Source of the DNA: Amblyomma americanum
Taxonomy: Eukaryota; Arthropoda; Arachnida; Ixodida; Ixodidae
NCBI RefSeq assembly: GCF_052857255.1
Contig: NC_135505.1
Span: forward strand, 139,040,343 to 139,104,342
Length of the DNA stretch: 64,000 bases
Direction: 5' to 3'
Each line of letters opens with the position of its first letter. Within the stretch, counting starts at the first letter, position 1. Below the pieces are notes generated by a model, which ran no database searches, was not told where the DNA came from, and saw only the letters and a list, made by a program, of their open reading frames with translations. Shown here one piece after another: positions 53,217 through 63,835 of the stretch. The position numbers were made by a program, and so were the translations under genes.

Positions 53217-55257
53217 GGGGAGGGTAGTCGGCGAAGGCGCCTGGAGTTCCTGATCGCAGCACATGGGGAATTTTTTTTTCAGAATTTTTTTTTTTCGGCT
53301 ACAACCAGTGACCGTATCTTGCACGGTATAACAATGTTTTCATTCTGTCTCTTCAAATGTTTTCAGGAAGCCACACGGCCACTACTCTCCGAGTGGTGGT
53401 GCCATCGAGAGCGCTGCTGCCTGCAAAATCGGTTACTGGCATCTGTTATATTTACAGCGCCAGTGTTATTATATAAGTAGCATTTTTAAATCCAAATTAG
53501 TGCTCCCAATAGTAATTTAGATAAAACCGGTGTATCTCGCTTAATTTCACGCTCATCACTGCAACAGCGCACCGCATATGCGATGCGCACTTATTGTGGC
53601 CATGAGATTGCATAGTCACTTTACTGACTGCATACCATGCCCCCGATATCATGGCTCGCATACGCCGACTACCATGACTAAGCGAGACTAACATATAGAA
53701 ACGTAACGTTTGAAACCGGACTGCTGTGTTTCTCAGCGCCATAGCCGTGTATTCGTTTATTTTGGAAAGTACCTTTGAACTGCCGCAAACAAAATTTGTT
53801 CGATAGAATACAAGAGGCTATCTATTTAAAACACGGCAGTGTTTCCTATAGATCGTTTTCTTTCATTGCTGAAACCATTAATTTTAACAGAGGAAAGCAA
53901 ATTTTGCAATAATAATGAGTAAACGAATACCTTAAATTGGGCTGAGAAATCGAAGCAATGGGTATACCAAGAGGTAGCCATGGACATAAGAGAACAATAC
54001 AGGCAACATTGCGCGCGTTTAGTGGCCGAGCTTCTCGCTACTGCGCGGGTTGACTGCGTTTATGCATTGTCTTAAGCGATATAAATGAGTGCTATATGTT
54101 TTTTTCGTTCATCTATCGCCGACCGGTTATCAAATGGCGGATAATGTTTGCTGCCTAGTAGGGAGTTAGCTTGTTGAAGTCATTCAAACCAAAGTCGCAG
54201 AATGGGCGCCTTTAAAGTTCACACCAACGTATGATTTGTCTCGAAAGGCGAAGACATAGATCATAAATAGAAAAAAAAAATTAGGTTCGTGAACATTTTT
54301 GGAGATCTCCTTTAAACTGACATTGAAATGTTGCAGAGTTTTAGACAATATGCCAGATCGTACATAAACAGCCACTCGAGGTATTTTCCTTACCTGTATT
54401 GCATCTGCTGTGGCTGTCTGCTAGTGTCGTTACGTGTACCGTGTAGAATATGCTAAAGAAATAAGACGAATAAGTTTACAAAAATACGAAGAGAAAGGCA
54501 GAAAGTATTTGGATATCAATACTACACAAAGAGGTATGACACTGTTTACTTGAATAAACGTGTATATTACGAATATCTCTGTTTTTGAAAGCTTTTGGAC
54601 ATGTTACCTCAAAAGCTTTCGGGGGTCTCTCTGACTAAGAGCTGGCGGGCCTGAAATAACCGGTAATTCCTTTCCTTTATGACTGAACTGCACACTTAGA
54701 TGCCCTCGCTGGCTTTTAAATTATAATTTCCACGCTCGAACGAACAAAGTGTGGTGGCTCTGCATACGCTTGAAGGAAGGAAAATGAACAAAATGGACTT
54801 AATTTCTTGTTGCTCCAGCTGTATCTGATTGTTCATTGCTGAATTTCTATGCACGAAACGACGGCAAAGGTAATCAAATTAATTTTAGCCTTCAAATATA
54901 CGCGCGACTCATGGCGCACATGCCGTTTATTTAGCGCCTGTAGAATAATTCATTAATTATAATCGGTTAAACATTTACTGCGCTTGATGGTGCGCGCACG
55001 CTAGCCTCTGCGAACTACCGCTGCAACTCCATGGGACCTTTCCGGCGCGCGTCCCGCGCAAGCGCGCCGGCCAGAAGGCTGCGCATGAGCTACACGTCGG
55101 CCGCCGCAAAGCGCGTCCATGGCGCTCGGATCCGACAGTGCCAGACCAACGCCTCCTCTAACTGTAGGAGGCGTTGGCCAGACATTTCGGCGCGCGCGCT
55201 ACTCGCGGCAGCGCGGCGCGTGCTATTTCTGGCGTGGTGGGGGTGAAATGCATTTAT
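53217..55257. other. Intergenic between D and E, nothing recognised
   Basis: AT-rich in the main, GC-rich from 55010. No gene or known repeat could be supported. Confidence 0.4.
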
Positions 55258-55563
55258 TTAGCTTTCTATACAGAGAGGTGCTCGGGGAGAGGCCCTTAGT
55301 GGGGCTCGCCCCTTACAATACACGGCGGATTCCCTCATTGGTCCTGACCGCTGCGCTGGTGCACCGAAACAGGACCTGTTAGGCCGATAGTTCCTGGCAG
55401 CCGAGCAGAGCCGCCTCCCAGTCCTCTCGGTTGATGGAAAGATTTTGGCTGCATGCCCAAACCATGCGAAAGGTGTCGGCCACCTCCCCACAGAATGAGC
55501 AGCGGCCGTCGAAAGAAGACACAAAGCTCTTGAGAACCGCTGGCGTGCCAGCATCGACCAATC
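55258..55563 (-). pseudogene. LINE C-terminal fragment, minus orientation
   Basis: The minus strand encodes S-F-D-G-R-C-S-F-C-G-E-V-A-D-T-F, then M-V-W-A-C, then W-E-A-A-L-L-G-C-Q. This is the zinc-knuckle and following helix at the end of R1/I-like LINE reverse transcriptases. Arg stands where His is expected in the knuckle. Short fragment only. Confidence 0.65.
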
Positions 55564-55649
55564 AGTGGGCGTTCTGCTTCTCTGCCTTTTGCGGGAGCGG
55601 GTCTCCGGCGCTACGCGGTTCCTATGCTGGCGCACGGACTCTCCTCAGG

Positions 55650-55780
55650 CTCTTTACAAACACTCTGCTGTGCCCAGCGGTTCTCAAGAACTTTGAGTCT
55701 TCTTTTGACGGCCGCTGCTCATTCTGTGGGGAGGTGGCCGACACCTTGCACATGGTTTGGGCGTGCAGGCAAAATCGCGT
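55650..55780 (+). pseudogene. LINE C-terminal fragment, plus orientation
   Basis: Encodes F-D-G-R-C-S-F-C-G-E-V-A-D-T-L-H-M-V-W-A-C, with the His intact, over 90% identical at DNA level to the inverted copy at 55450-55540. The fragment ends at GCAAAATCGCG, where a tRNA-like piece begins. Confidence 0.65.
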
Positions 55781-55784
55781 CCGG

Positions 55785-55835
55785 TGCGATATTCGGAGGT
55801 CGTGGGTTCGGATCCCACCGGCGGCATGGTTGTTT
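55785..55835 (+). repeat. tRNA 3'-half-like sequence (SINE piece)
   Basis: GTGGG-TTCGGAT-CCCAC forms a T-arm with a seven-base loop, followed by CGGCGGCATGGTTG. No acceptor stem partner or anticodon arm was found, so this is not scored as a tRNA gene. Confidence 0.45.
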
Positions 55836-55946
55836 TTTCTGCTGCTTTATAAGTAATTTTCTTTTAAAAAAACTAATTGACTGGCACTAGATATTAAAAA
55901 AAAGAAACATTCCCCTATGCACCTTGACTTCGGTGACTTTTGGCTT

Positions 55947-56058
<112 letters not shown>

Positions 56059-56134
56059 TGTTCACCACCACCACTAAGCATTACCTGCCGCGCACGAACG
56101 GTCTCGTACTCGTGCTATGCGCTTGAAGTTGAAA

Positions 56135-56335
56135 ATTGGTGGACACCTGAAACCGCGCCGTAAGGGAAGGGATAAAGGAGGGAGTGAAATAAGAAAGGAA
56201 GAAAGGGGTGCCGTAGTGGAGGGCTCCGGGATAATTTCGACCGCCTGGGGATCTTTAACGTGCACTGACATCGCACAGCACACGGGCGCCTATGCGTTTC
56301 GCCTCCATCGAAACGCTGCCGCCGCGGTCTGTTCG
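56135..56335 (-). mobile_element. Long-form SINE, third copy
   Basis: GGACACCTGAAACCGCGCCG and TAAGGGAAGGGATAAAGGAG at the left, body GATCTTTAACGTGCACTGAC, and decayed head GCCGCCGCGGTC at the right. The outermost distal bases (GGAAATGGCGCAG) are missing. Confidence 0.75.
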
Positions 56336-56573
56336 AACCTTGGAGCTGTGCACCCCCTTTTTTTTTGCGCGTCGGTGCGCGGTGCTCAGCGCACCGGCGC
56401 GAACGGCACACGGCGCGTAGGAAGCAGAAGTGTCTGTGGTGTCGGGCCTATAGTATTAAGTTTCCCAACGCAGGAGATGGCTTCAAACGGCAACGCCCCC
56501 ATTTAAGTGTCGTTATTGTGAAAATTCGAGAAAGTTAATCGTAAAAGATTACAACATGCAAAGATCAAAAACG

Positions 56574-56579
56574 TTTATT
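56574..56579 (-). terminator. Candidate poly(A) signal of gene E
   Basis: AATAAA on the minus strand, about 550 nt past the stop, followed downstream by a T-rich GTTTTTGATCTTTG stretch as expected for a cleavage region. Confidence 0.5.
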
Positions 56580-57125
56580 TTTCCTTGAAACGTCATTCCT
56601 GCGAAACAGGAGCAATTATAACAACTACATGAAGCCGTCACACGTAAAACTTCCTTCACAAGATGCGACGTAGCCGCTCGGCTGGAAATTGCTTGGGGCC
56701 TCTTGGTTTTATCAACGCCTACAACAGCAATATGAAACCACGCTTTCCTTGGCCGAGTTTTGTTATGGAATAAAGAAACAGGCTTATACAATGAAATTTT
56801 TGCTTTGTCGAGCAAAGCATGAAAAAAAAAATCGCGTCAGTTCACAAAGGAGCGAAAGCAAAATGCGAGAAAAGCATCACACTGCGACGATGTAGCTGCG
56901 ACAGCTGTGAAGAGCATGCGCATCTCAACATCTATTGGCTGCATCACAGATCAGATTTTTTTTTAAAACCCCTACTAGCTAAAAAAAGGCTGTCATGCGG
57001 TACAGTAAAACCGTTGCTAGAGAAAAACCAATAGCTTTACTGGAAATGCAGTGTTGTCTTTCGTACTAAAGGACACATCCGCGGTTAACGGAATCAACTT
57101 TGTTTCGCTAAAACGGCCAGTTCAG
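56580..57125 (-). other. Likely 3' untranslated region of gene E
   Basis: Lies between the stop codon and the candidate poly(A) signal. No other feature seen. Confidence 0.35.
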
Positions 57126-60100
57126 TTATGGAGTCGAAAAGTAAAGCTGTTGAGACGGCGACCGTCGTACTTCTGAAGGATCAAAGATATCTTCATCCGA
57201 AGAATCTTCCATCTGCACATCTGGCAGCGGTTCTGCATGTTGTGGGACCGGCTGGGTCGGTGCGGCCATTGCAGGTTCAAATAAAGGCACGGATGGCAGC
57301 AAGGGCAAGTCTGCAAGGACTGGCGACGCTAGGCTATCGTCACCTGTGACGTTTCGAACGTCCTGCACTGTTAGCACTGGTAACGGTATGTCAGCTGGCG
57401 GAAGGTTCTCGAGAACACTTAGCGACCCAGGCGGTATATCGAAGGACTCGTCTTGCAACGGCACTTCCTCCCTTTGAAGGGAGACCAAAGTTCCTTGCTC
57501 TAGCGTATGTGTTGCTATGGCTGTCGAACCTGGCTGTGCTATGGGAATCGCTGAAGGCTGCGCTGGAGGACACTCATCCAAGGCAGCGGATTTCACTTGC
57601 ACTGGCTCGGGTTCTGGCGTTGGCGTAAACTGTAGTCCAACCGACTCACCCGGAGAAGGTGTTTTCAGATCAAGTACCGAGTGTTTCGGATCTGGGGGAT
57701 GACTTTTTCTTGATACTACTTCGTTGGGTGGTGTTTGTAGCTGCGGCACCGAGCTGTAGAATGTTGGTACTGAATCGGCTTCGCCTGGAACTACTTCAGG
57801 TTGCGGCATTTCAAACTCTGAACGCGAGTTGGAGGTGCGACTGGCTTGAACTGTGGAAAACGTCGCACCGCAAGATGAAGGCTTTTGAGATGAATGTTGC
57901 TCCTGAAGGGCAACTGAACCTGTTCCAGACATCACCGAGTGACTGCCCTGTGCCTGTTTTGAAATCTGCTGCGAAATTTGGGGGACCTGAAGTTGATCCT
58001 GCTCTTGTTGCGATCTGGCAGGCAGGCCTGCCAGCAGCGACCCTGTGTCCAGTGCACGCCGCCCATCATGCTGCGAACCTTCACGGCGCTGTGTTTTGAA
58101 CAGCCTGCTCCCCGGCGCGGAATATTCTTCAGGCGGACACTGCATGCTACCTCCTTCAGCCTGTGGCTCTTGCCTTTGGTCTCGCTTGTCCGTAAGTTGC
58201 ACTTGCGAGAGATCTGCATCGGGACCCGTTGAAGAGGCTTCAGGGAGACGTGCCAATTCGACCGCGGAAACAGAATGGCTTGAACCTGCTTTTGCCTGCG
58301 GCTGGGAAGTACTGGCCATGCCGGCTTCTCTTTTTCTTTCATCAGTAATACGCACAGCACCGTCATATACGGCCCTAAAAATCCAGGAAAGAGGTGGAAA
58401 ACTCTGCTTGCGCGGTGAAAGTGCCTGATCTGAACTTCCGTGGCTGGCAAGGGACGTGGTTCCACCTGGTGATTCCGTGGAGGCGGGCGCGCCCAGCACT
58501 TGCTCCGCTTGTGGGCGCCGCTCTTGAGATGCAGAACTTGGCGCCGCTTCTGGATGTGATTGCACCAAATGAACAAAATCATGAAGTGCCAAAGTTGGGG
58601 TGGAATCGTGCGAGCTACTTCGTCTTAGCACCATTTTGGAAGAATGTTCTTTCTGTGCAGGCGACGATGCCCTTCTCTTTCTGCTTGCAGAAGAACAGTC
58701 TTGCTGCTTGGGATGCGGCTTCTGAAACACTCCCATTGTATCACGCTGACGTTCCTCAGACCGAACGCTATATTCGCCTCTTAAAGACACTTCGTGTTGC
58801 TCCGCCTGTTGTGTTGAAGAAGCAGCTGAAATCTGAGATGGTGAAATAAGTGTTTGTTGGGCCAATTCAGGTTCTTGCGTCAAAAACTGTTGCTGCATGC
58901 CTGGCACATTCAGTACTTCCAAGTCTTCGAGGCGTAGTTCCGGCCATGGGTCTGTTTCCTGGACATACACCATATCTCTTGCTAGGGCTGTAGAGGGTGT
59001 GTCACTCCGAACGGGTCGCGTTATCTCTGAGCAGGAAAGCGAGAATCCTAGAGGGTGCGGAGCACCCTCGACCTGGCGTACAGCGCTGTTTGCTTGACGT
59101 GCAGTGGCTTCGGCTTCAGGTGGAACGACTTCTGGTTGTAAAACGTTTTGCAGTGCGATGATGCCTCGGGTTTCTTGTGCAGCCATTTGAGCCGGGTGTC
59201 CAATGACGTAGTGTTGTTGCTGTATGCCTCGAGCTTGAGTCTGACCGATATGCCACTGCACATTTTCACCTTGGAAGACTTGCGCTTCTTGTGGATTGGT
59301 TACCGGAGTGCCTTGCTCGTGCTGTGAATATATTTGTACTTGCTGAGGAAACCTTGTCCCTTGGTGTTGAAGTCCAAGTGACAGCTGCTGTGGAAACTCT
59401 TGTGCTTGCAGGACAAGGCCCTGCGGTTGGTGTCGAAAGCCCTCCGCTCTCCGATGATGGCCCCGCGTTTGCTGGAAAAGGTTTTGGTTTCGTCTTAAAT
59501 TCCAGTCTGCAGTAGGCAGTGCAACGTAGTTTGAAAAGTGCCCCCGAACGGTTTCCTGTGGAATGCGGATGATTCGATCAGAAGGTATAAAAAAGATCGG
59601 TGCTCCTTGCAGAGGCGGCTGGTATCTCAAGCCGCTGGAAACCGCTCGAGACTCCGAAACATATCCTTGCGTTGTAGTAATGGTTCTGTTCACTGGGAAG
59701 CGGTGGCCAGGGAGGCATTCTTGAACAGCGGCCGCGGAAGAAGCCGGAATAGCTTCCAAAGCATTCCGCAATAACTGACTGCCTGAATAACTACGACTCG
59801 TATACTGCCTTGAGGTGCTTTGTTGCACTCCGGAGGGCGTGCTCCTGAGAGGATTATCTCTTGTCTCAGACGAAGGCATACTGAGGTCAAGCGGCTGAAC
59901 TTGTTCGAGCCCTTGAGCATTTGGGAAACTTAAAAGCACAGGCCTCGCCTGTGACCTTCGGATTGCGTCGCGAGTGATCGCCGAGAGTTGCAATGACCGC
60001 GGCACTAGGAGCGACAGTGAAGGCAGAGACTGCCTTTCTGTTCCTAGACTTTGAGGCGCCCCAGAGGTGACGGGTACATGCAGGTCAGGGACTGTGCCTG

Positions 60101-61463
60101 GAGCTTGTGCGCGCTCTTGTAGAAAAGAATCCTCACTAAAGATATTATAAAATTCTTCGGGGCTTAGATACTGGCGCAGAAGCTGCGGCTGTAATGATGG
60201 AAGTCGGTGCTGGTGCGCCTGGGGGGGCTGCGCTCTTGTGCGCTGTTCGGGCTCCTCCAACTTGAATGACGGTTGCCTTTTTGGAGGTTGTCGCTGAAAC
60301 TTTTCTTCGCGAACAGACCGCAGGATGGATGCATGTCTGTCTTCCACAGTGCAAACTTCTCTTGGTACGCCTAACGACGAGGGTTCTTGAAAAACAGCTT
60401 TCGAGCTTATACGTGGCAAGAGTTCAGCATTCTTGTGATCAGGCTTTAAAGTAGGGTTACGCGATGGCGCAAAGCTACACTGGCGCCGATATCCTTTCTT
60501 CAGGTCTTCAGTCGATGTGCGCCGTTCAGCAACGAGGTCGCAACTAAAATTTTCCACGCACAACTCGAACAACAGTTCGGGAAACTTAAAAATATCAGCA
60601 TCGATGCGCAAATCGTGTAGGCGATACCTGGGCTCAGTTCGTGCACTCAGTTTGGAATGCGATCTCTCACGATCCTTCCGCGATCGCAGACGCTTGCTCG
60701 AAGCGCGAAAATTCGCCGGCTCACGGTTATCCGAAGATTTGTCCCTTAAATTTGGCAGCAGCAGAGGAGGGTTTGATGAAGGCGGAGAGGAACCCGCCTT
60801 GTTCACCGAAGAAATCATCCTGTTCTGTCGTTCAGGCTGTCTTGCAAAGTTACACTTAGCAGAAAATAACGCCATAGACGGACGCTGCGAACTGGCATCG
60901 GTTGAGGGTCTTGCTGATTGATGTAAGGCTTCAGTCGTGCGCTTCGGTACACGTCTTTCACTGAAACGTTCTTCTATTTCACTTCGTTGTTTGGCAGTCC
61001 TGCGTGCATCACTTATTCCTGTGGCTGTGTCATTCATGGTATCGACACCCCTTTCTGTCGCATACCAGAATCCATGGGCGAACCAAGTGTCATCTTCTCG
61101 CTGCCTATGGGACTCTTGGTCACAGAGGCTTATCCTGGTATGCTTCCTCTCCGGTGCACTGCCTTTGCAATCGTCGTTCCAGCTTGGTGTGTCGGCTGTT
61201 GGCGTCCTAAACGAGGGGTCACCGGCTTGGAGATATCCCCCGATACTGGCCTCCTCACTAAGACTATAAATCTGCTTGGCATTCTCGTCAAGGCTGCCTT
61301 CTTCAGCTGGCGGCATTTCCAGGGCCTGCCACTCGTCAGCGACGGAGTTGATGGTCAAGTCGCCGGTTGCAATATTCGTCAGGGGTACCGGTGCTTGTTC
61401 ATCCTCAGACGACACCGCTGAAAGATCCCTGAAGTCAGTTTCCTTTGCACGTGCTTCTGCCAT
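57126..61463 (-). CDS. Gene E: large disordered protein with a PLDLS motif, array member 5
   Basis: An unrecognised protein of 1445 aa. I use the ATG at 61463; an in-frame TAG five codons before it (61476-61478) rules out much extension, and the three-codon longer reading would need a GTG start. The N-terminal 120 residues are acidic. Residues about 170-280 are Arg/Ser-rich. V-Q-P-L-D-L-S-M-P (PLDLS at 524-528) fits the P-x-D-L-S motif by which many repressors bind CtBP. Residues about 690-800 are Gln-rich. P-E-V-V-P-[PG]-E-A occurs twice. A basic S-R-K-R-R-A-S patch is a possible nuclear signal. The C-terminus is Pro-rich and ends in acidic E-D-S-S-D-E-D-I-F. No folded domain, signal peptide or membrane segment is visible. 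The shared Trp motif of A, B and C was not found. Confidence 0.75.
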   Translation of the reverse strand: MAEARAKETDFRDLSAVSSEDEQAPVPLTNIATGDLTINSVADEWQALEMPPAEEGSLDENAKQIYSLSEEASIGGYLQAGDPSFRTPTADTPSWNDDCKGSAPERKHTRISLCDQESHRQREDDTWFAHGFWYATERGVDTMNDTATGISDARRTAKQRSEIEERFSERRVPKRTTEALHQSARPSTDASSQRPSMALFSAKCNFARQPERQNRMISSVNKAGSSPPSSNPPLLLPNLRDKSSDNREPANFRASSKRLRSRKDRERSHSKLSARTEPRYRLHDLRIDADIFKFPELLFELCVENFSCDLVAERRTSTEDLKKGYRRQCSFAPSRNPTLKPDHKNAELLPRISSKAVFQEPSSLGVPREVCTVEDRHASILRSVREEKFQRQPPKRQPSFKLEEPEQRTRAQPPQAHQHRLPSLQPQLLRQYLSPEEFYNIFSEDSFLQERAQAPGTVPDLHVPVTSGAPQSLGTERQSLPSLSLLVPRSLQLSAITRDAIRRSQARPVLLSFPNAQGLEQVQPLDLSMPSSETRDNPLRSTPSGVQQSTSRQYTSRSYSGSQLLRNALEAIPASSAAAVQECLPGHRFPVNRTITTTQGYVSESRAVSSGLRYQPPLQGAPIFFIPSDRIIRIPQETVRGHFSNYVALPTADWNLRRNQNLFQQTRGHHRRAEGFRHQPQGLVLQAQEFPQQLSLGLQHQGTRFPQQVQIYSQHEQGTPVTNPQEAQVFQGENVQWHIGQTQARGIQQQHYVIGHPAQMAAQETRGIIALQNVLQPEVVPPEAEATARQANSAVRQVEGAPHPLGFSLSCSEITRPVRSDTPSTALARDMVYVQETDPWPELRLEDLEVLNVPGMQQQFLTQEPELAQQTLISPSQISAASSTQQAEQHEVSLRGEYSVRSEERQRDTMGVFQKPHPKQQDCSSASRKRRASSPAQKEHSSKMVLRRSSSHDSTPTLALHDFVHLVQSHPEAAPSSASQERRPQAEQVLGAPASTESPGGTTSLASHGSSDQALSPRKQSFPPLSWIFRAVYDGAVRITDERKREAGMASTSQPQAKAGSSHSVSAVELARLPEASSTGPDADLSQVQLTDKRDQRQEPQAEGGSMQCPPEEYSAPGSRLFKTQRREGSQHDGRRALDTGSLLAGLPARSQQEQDQLQVPQISQQISKQAQGSHSVMSGTGSVALQEQHSSQKPSSCGATFSTVQASRTSNSRSEFEMPQPEVVPGEADSVPTFYSSVPQLQTPPNEVVSRKSHPPDPKHSVLDLKTPSPGESVGLQFTPTPEPEPVQVKSAALDECPPAQPSAIPIAQPGSTAIATHTLEQGTLVSLQREEVPLQDESFDIPPGSLSVLENLPPADIPLPVLTVQDVRNVTGDDSLASPVLADLPLLPSVPLFEPAMAAPTQPVPQHAEPLPDVQMEDSSDEDIFDPSEVRRSPSQQLYFSTP
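59880..59894 (-). other. PLDLS codons (CtBP-binding type motif) in gene E
   Basis: CCG CTT GAC CTC AGT on the minus strand. The exact five-residue match sits in a Ser/Pro/Gln-rich surrounding, as is usual for functional motifs. A five-residue match can also be chance. Confidence 0.45.
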
Positions 61464-61478
61464 CGCGTACACCTCCTA

Positions 61479-63170
61479 ATGCGCGATGCTCACCAGCGGC
61501 ATTGTGTCAGGCAGAACACCCACCCCTGCTTCTTGATCACGTGATACATGTGACGCGTTTTGTAAGCTTCCGAGCCTCAAATTTTCTTGTCAGGATTTTT
61601 CTCGGGTTTCTTTTTTACCTCTTTGGGCTTAATAATATAGGAAAAGCAAAAGGTTCCGCCCACTGCCGAACTTGTTGATAACTGCCAACAGGTCTATCGT
61701 AGCGGCTGTCATCTGGCTTGTTACGTTGTTCGCGAAACTATAGATAAACCTTCAAGGCTGCGTAAACGGCGCGTGTTGCTGACAGAGAACTCCGATGCTC
61801 AGTATAAATGGTTGTGAGCTTCGCGCATTAAATGCGTTTGTGCAAACAAAACAAGAATTTGCGTAGTGCGCTAGTATTTATCTCCTTTCTTTTGCGCCGC
61901 ACATGCAACAAAATACGCAAACACAACCTTTTACAATAACATCATTTCAGCCGTGAAATTAACTGTTCTAGTATTGTTTTTTCACGAACGGTAACTGTCT
62001 GGGATTAACTTCGTGAAATCAAAGTTTTGCAATCATCAATGCGAATATTTGCGTCCGCCCTTTCGTACTGTTCGTTGATAACTTTTAGTTACTTGTTTTA
62101 TTTAATCTGCAACTGTTTATCTTCGCTTTGCTATAATATTGGGAGTGATACTTTGCTCTTCTCCCACCTTGATAATATCCCAAAATGTGAGATTGCCGTA
62201 TCTCTGATTAAGTAATCAAATAAATAAGCACACAAAGTCTTGCTAGTCCGGGCTTCGTGAGCTACGGTGTTCTCTTCACTTGCACACATGCCCTGCCATT
62301 CAATTCGTTTGCAAAATATCTACTTGTATTAGAGCACGTGCGCGACTAACATCCATATCTGCAACGCGTATTTCCTCTTCCTTTCGCATTACAGCAACCC
62401 GAAAAAAATAAAATTCATCCCCGCGCCCGAAGTACTGCCCAGAACGTGATTATTTTGATCTCGCGCAGGCCACTGAGGAGTTGCAGCACGCCACGGGGCT
62501 GTTTGCACAATGTGAAAATCACGGCGGCTTCTCGCCAATAGACCTCGCGCTTGCACGGCGTGTCCTCTTGAATTGAACATGGAAGCAAACGACGCTGCCA
62601 CTGGATAATGTTCTCTTCCCCACCGTGCGAACTCTCACTGATTTCCTGCTTATTGCGGTTGTAGCAGCCGAAATCGCCGCTTGAGTAACATCATCAAAAA
62701 TCGAAAGGCTATAAGCCTGTCGCATTCATAGCTATAAGATTTGTGCCGCTTTTCAGTAGCCTCCGAAAGAAACTGCTGTTCAAACCCAATTTATCTACAC
62801 AGGCCGTGCTTGCGTAAATACCAATAGATCACATTATAGCGAAGAAGTGGACCTTTCTGGGAATACGGGAAGAGAAATAACGTTATCCATAATGCGCTAC
62901 TCAATACTGCATAGATTAGCCGTAACCGCAGGATTAAATCAACGTAATAGCCAATTAATACTCCTTCGGCCTTGTTCAAAAACTAAAGGCCGAGTAGAAT
63001 TACAGGCTTCGTATCCCTCGCAAGTGTATGAGAGGGGGGGGGGGGGGGGATTGTTAAATGGCGAAGTGGTCGCTTGTTTCTTTCTCCTTGGTATTGTTAT
63101 TTTCTGTTACTTTTTTTTCTCCAAATATTAAGCAAGTAAGTAATCAGAGTCAGGTGATTCAATTCTCCTC
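61479..63170. other. Intergenic between E and the right-edge gene
   Basis: No gene recognised. A run of 17 or so G bases lies at about 63033-63049. The E and right-edge genes diverge, so promoters of both may lie here. Confidence 0.35.
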
Positions 63171-63178
63171 TCTCTTGG

Positions 63179-63183
63179 TCAGT
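63179..63183 (+). promoter_or_regulatory. Candidate initiator (TCAGT) of right-edge gene
   Basis: TTGGTCAGTGCG follows a CT-rich stretch (CTCCTCTCTCTTGG). TCAGT is the arthropod initiator core, and it lies 159 nt before the ATG of the first coding exon. No TATA box is evident. Confidence 0.45.
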
Positions 63184-63337
63184 GCGCAGTGCACTTCCTC
63201 ACCACGCGATGCATAGTCGTATTCATCCCCGCCACAGTCAGAGACATCATCATCATCAACGCTTCCCGCATTCCTCGAGACTCGATCGAAGAAGTGCCCA
63301 TCGCTTGCTTACCCCCGGACCACATCGCGCTGTCACC

Positions 63338-63437
63338 ATGGACTCCGCCGCACCCCACGCGGCCACTGAAGGTCTTCACGGGGACGAGAAGAGGTCGTCC
63401 AGGCACAAGAACAAGAAGAGTCACGCCAAGTCCCAAG
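63338..63437 (+). CDS. First coding exon of an unidentified gene, continuing beyond the window
   Basis: The ATG at 63338 is in strong context (CACCATGG). It opens 33 codons, starting M-D-S-A-A-P-H-A-A-T-E-G-L-H-G-D-E and continuing into a basic run R-H-K-N-K-K-S-H-A-K. The exon ends at CCCAAG followed by GTAAGA, a consensus donor (63437/63438), leaving one extra base of phase. The CDS therefore continues in later exons, none of which I could identify before the window ends. The leader has CATCATCATCAT. The basic N-terminus suggests a cytosolic or nuclear protein, but its identity is unknown. Confidence 0.55.
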
Positions 63438-63835
63438 GTAAGAGAGAGGGCCATCAGTCTCTACAGTCACGTTACTCCTAGGCATCTGGTGTAGGCCCAG
63501 TCAGTTTCGAAAATGAACTCCCTTTTGAACCTAATCTGTAATGCGTCACATCTTCATGGAGGTATTGTTCTTACGCGCCTGTTTGATGATTCGTTACAGC
63601 GAACAAAATTCGCCTGGTCAGTGCAGGGCCAACTATGCACCTGCGGAAAAGTCACTCGAAATTGCTATTGGCATACCCTTGACCCCGGCAAATGAAAGCG
63701 TTTAGAGCAAAGAACATTCCTGCGCAATGCTCGAAAAGGAATGTGTGTTGGGTATGAGGCGCGTCTTCGCGCAACTTGCCTTTCAGTTACTTCTCGGTAA
63801 TAGATCTTGGTAAAGGACCTTCGCATGAGCTCATC
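63438..63835 (+). other. Presumed intron of right-edge gene
   Basis: Follows the donor at 63438. No acceptor with a coding continuation was found up to the repeat at 63836, so the intron is likely longer than the window. Confidence 0.4.

Noticed and set aside
55785..55835. Possible tRNA gene with a good T-arm
   Set aside because: Only the 3' half is tRNA-like; no D-arm, anticodon arm or acceptor stem could be paired.
61464..61472. Longer start of gene E using GTG
   Set aside because: The ATG at 61463 has a good context, while nuclear genes very rarely start at GTG.
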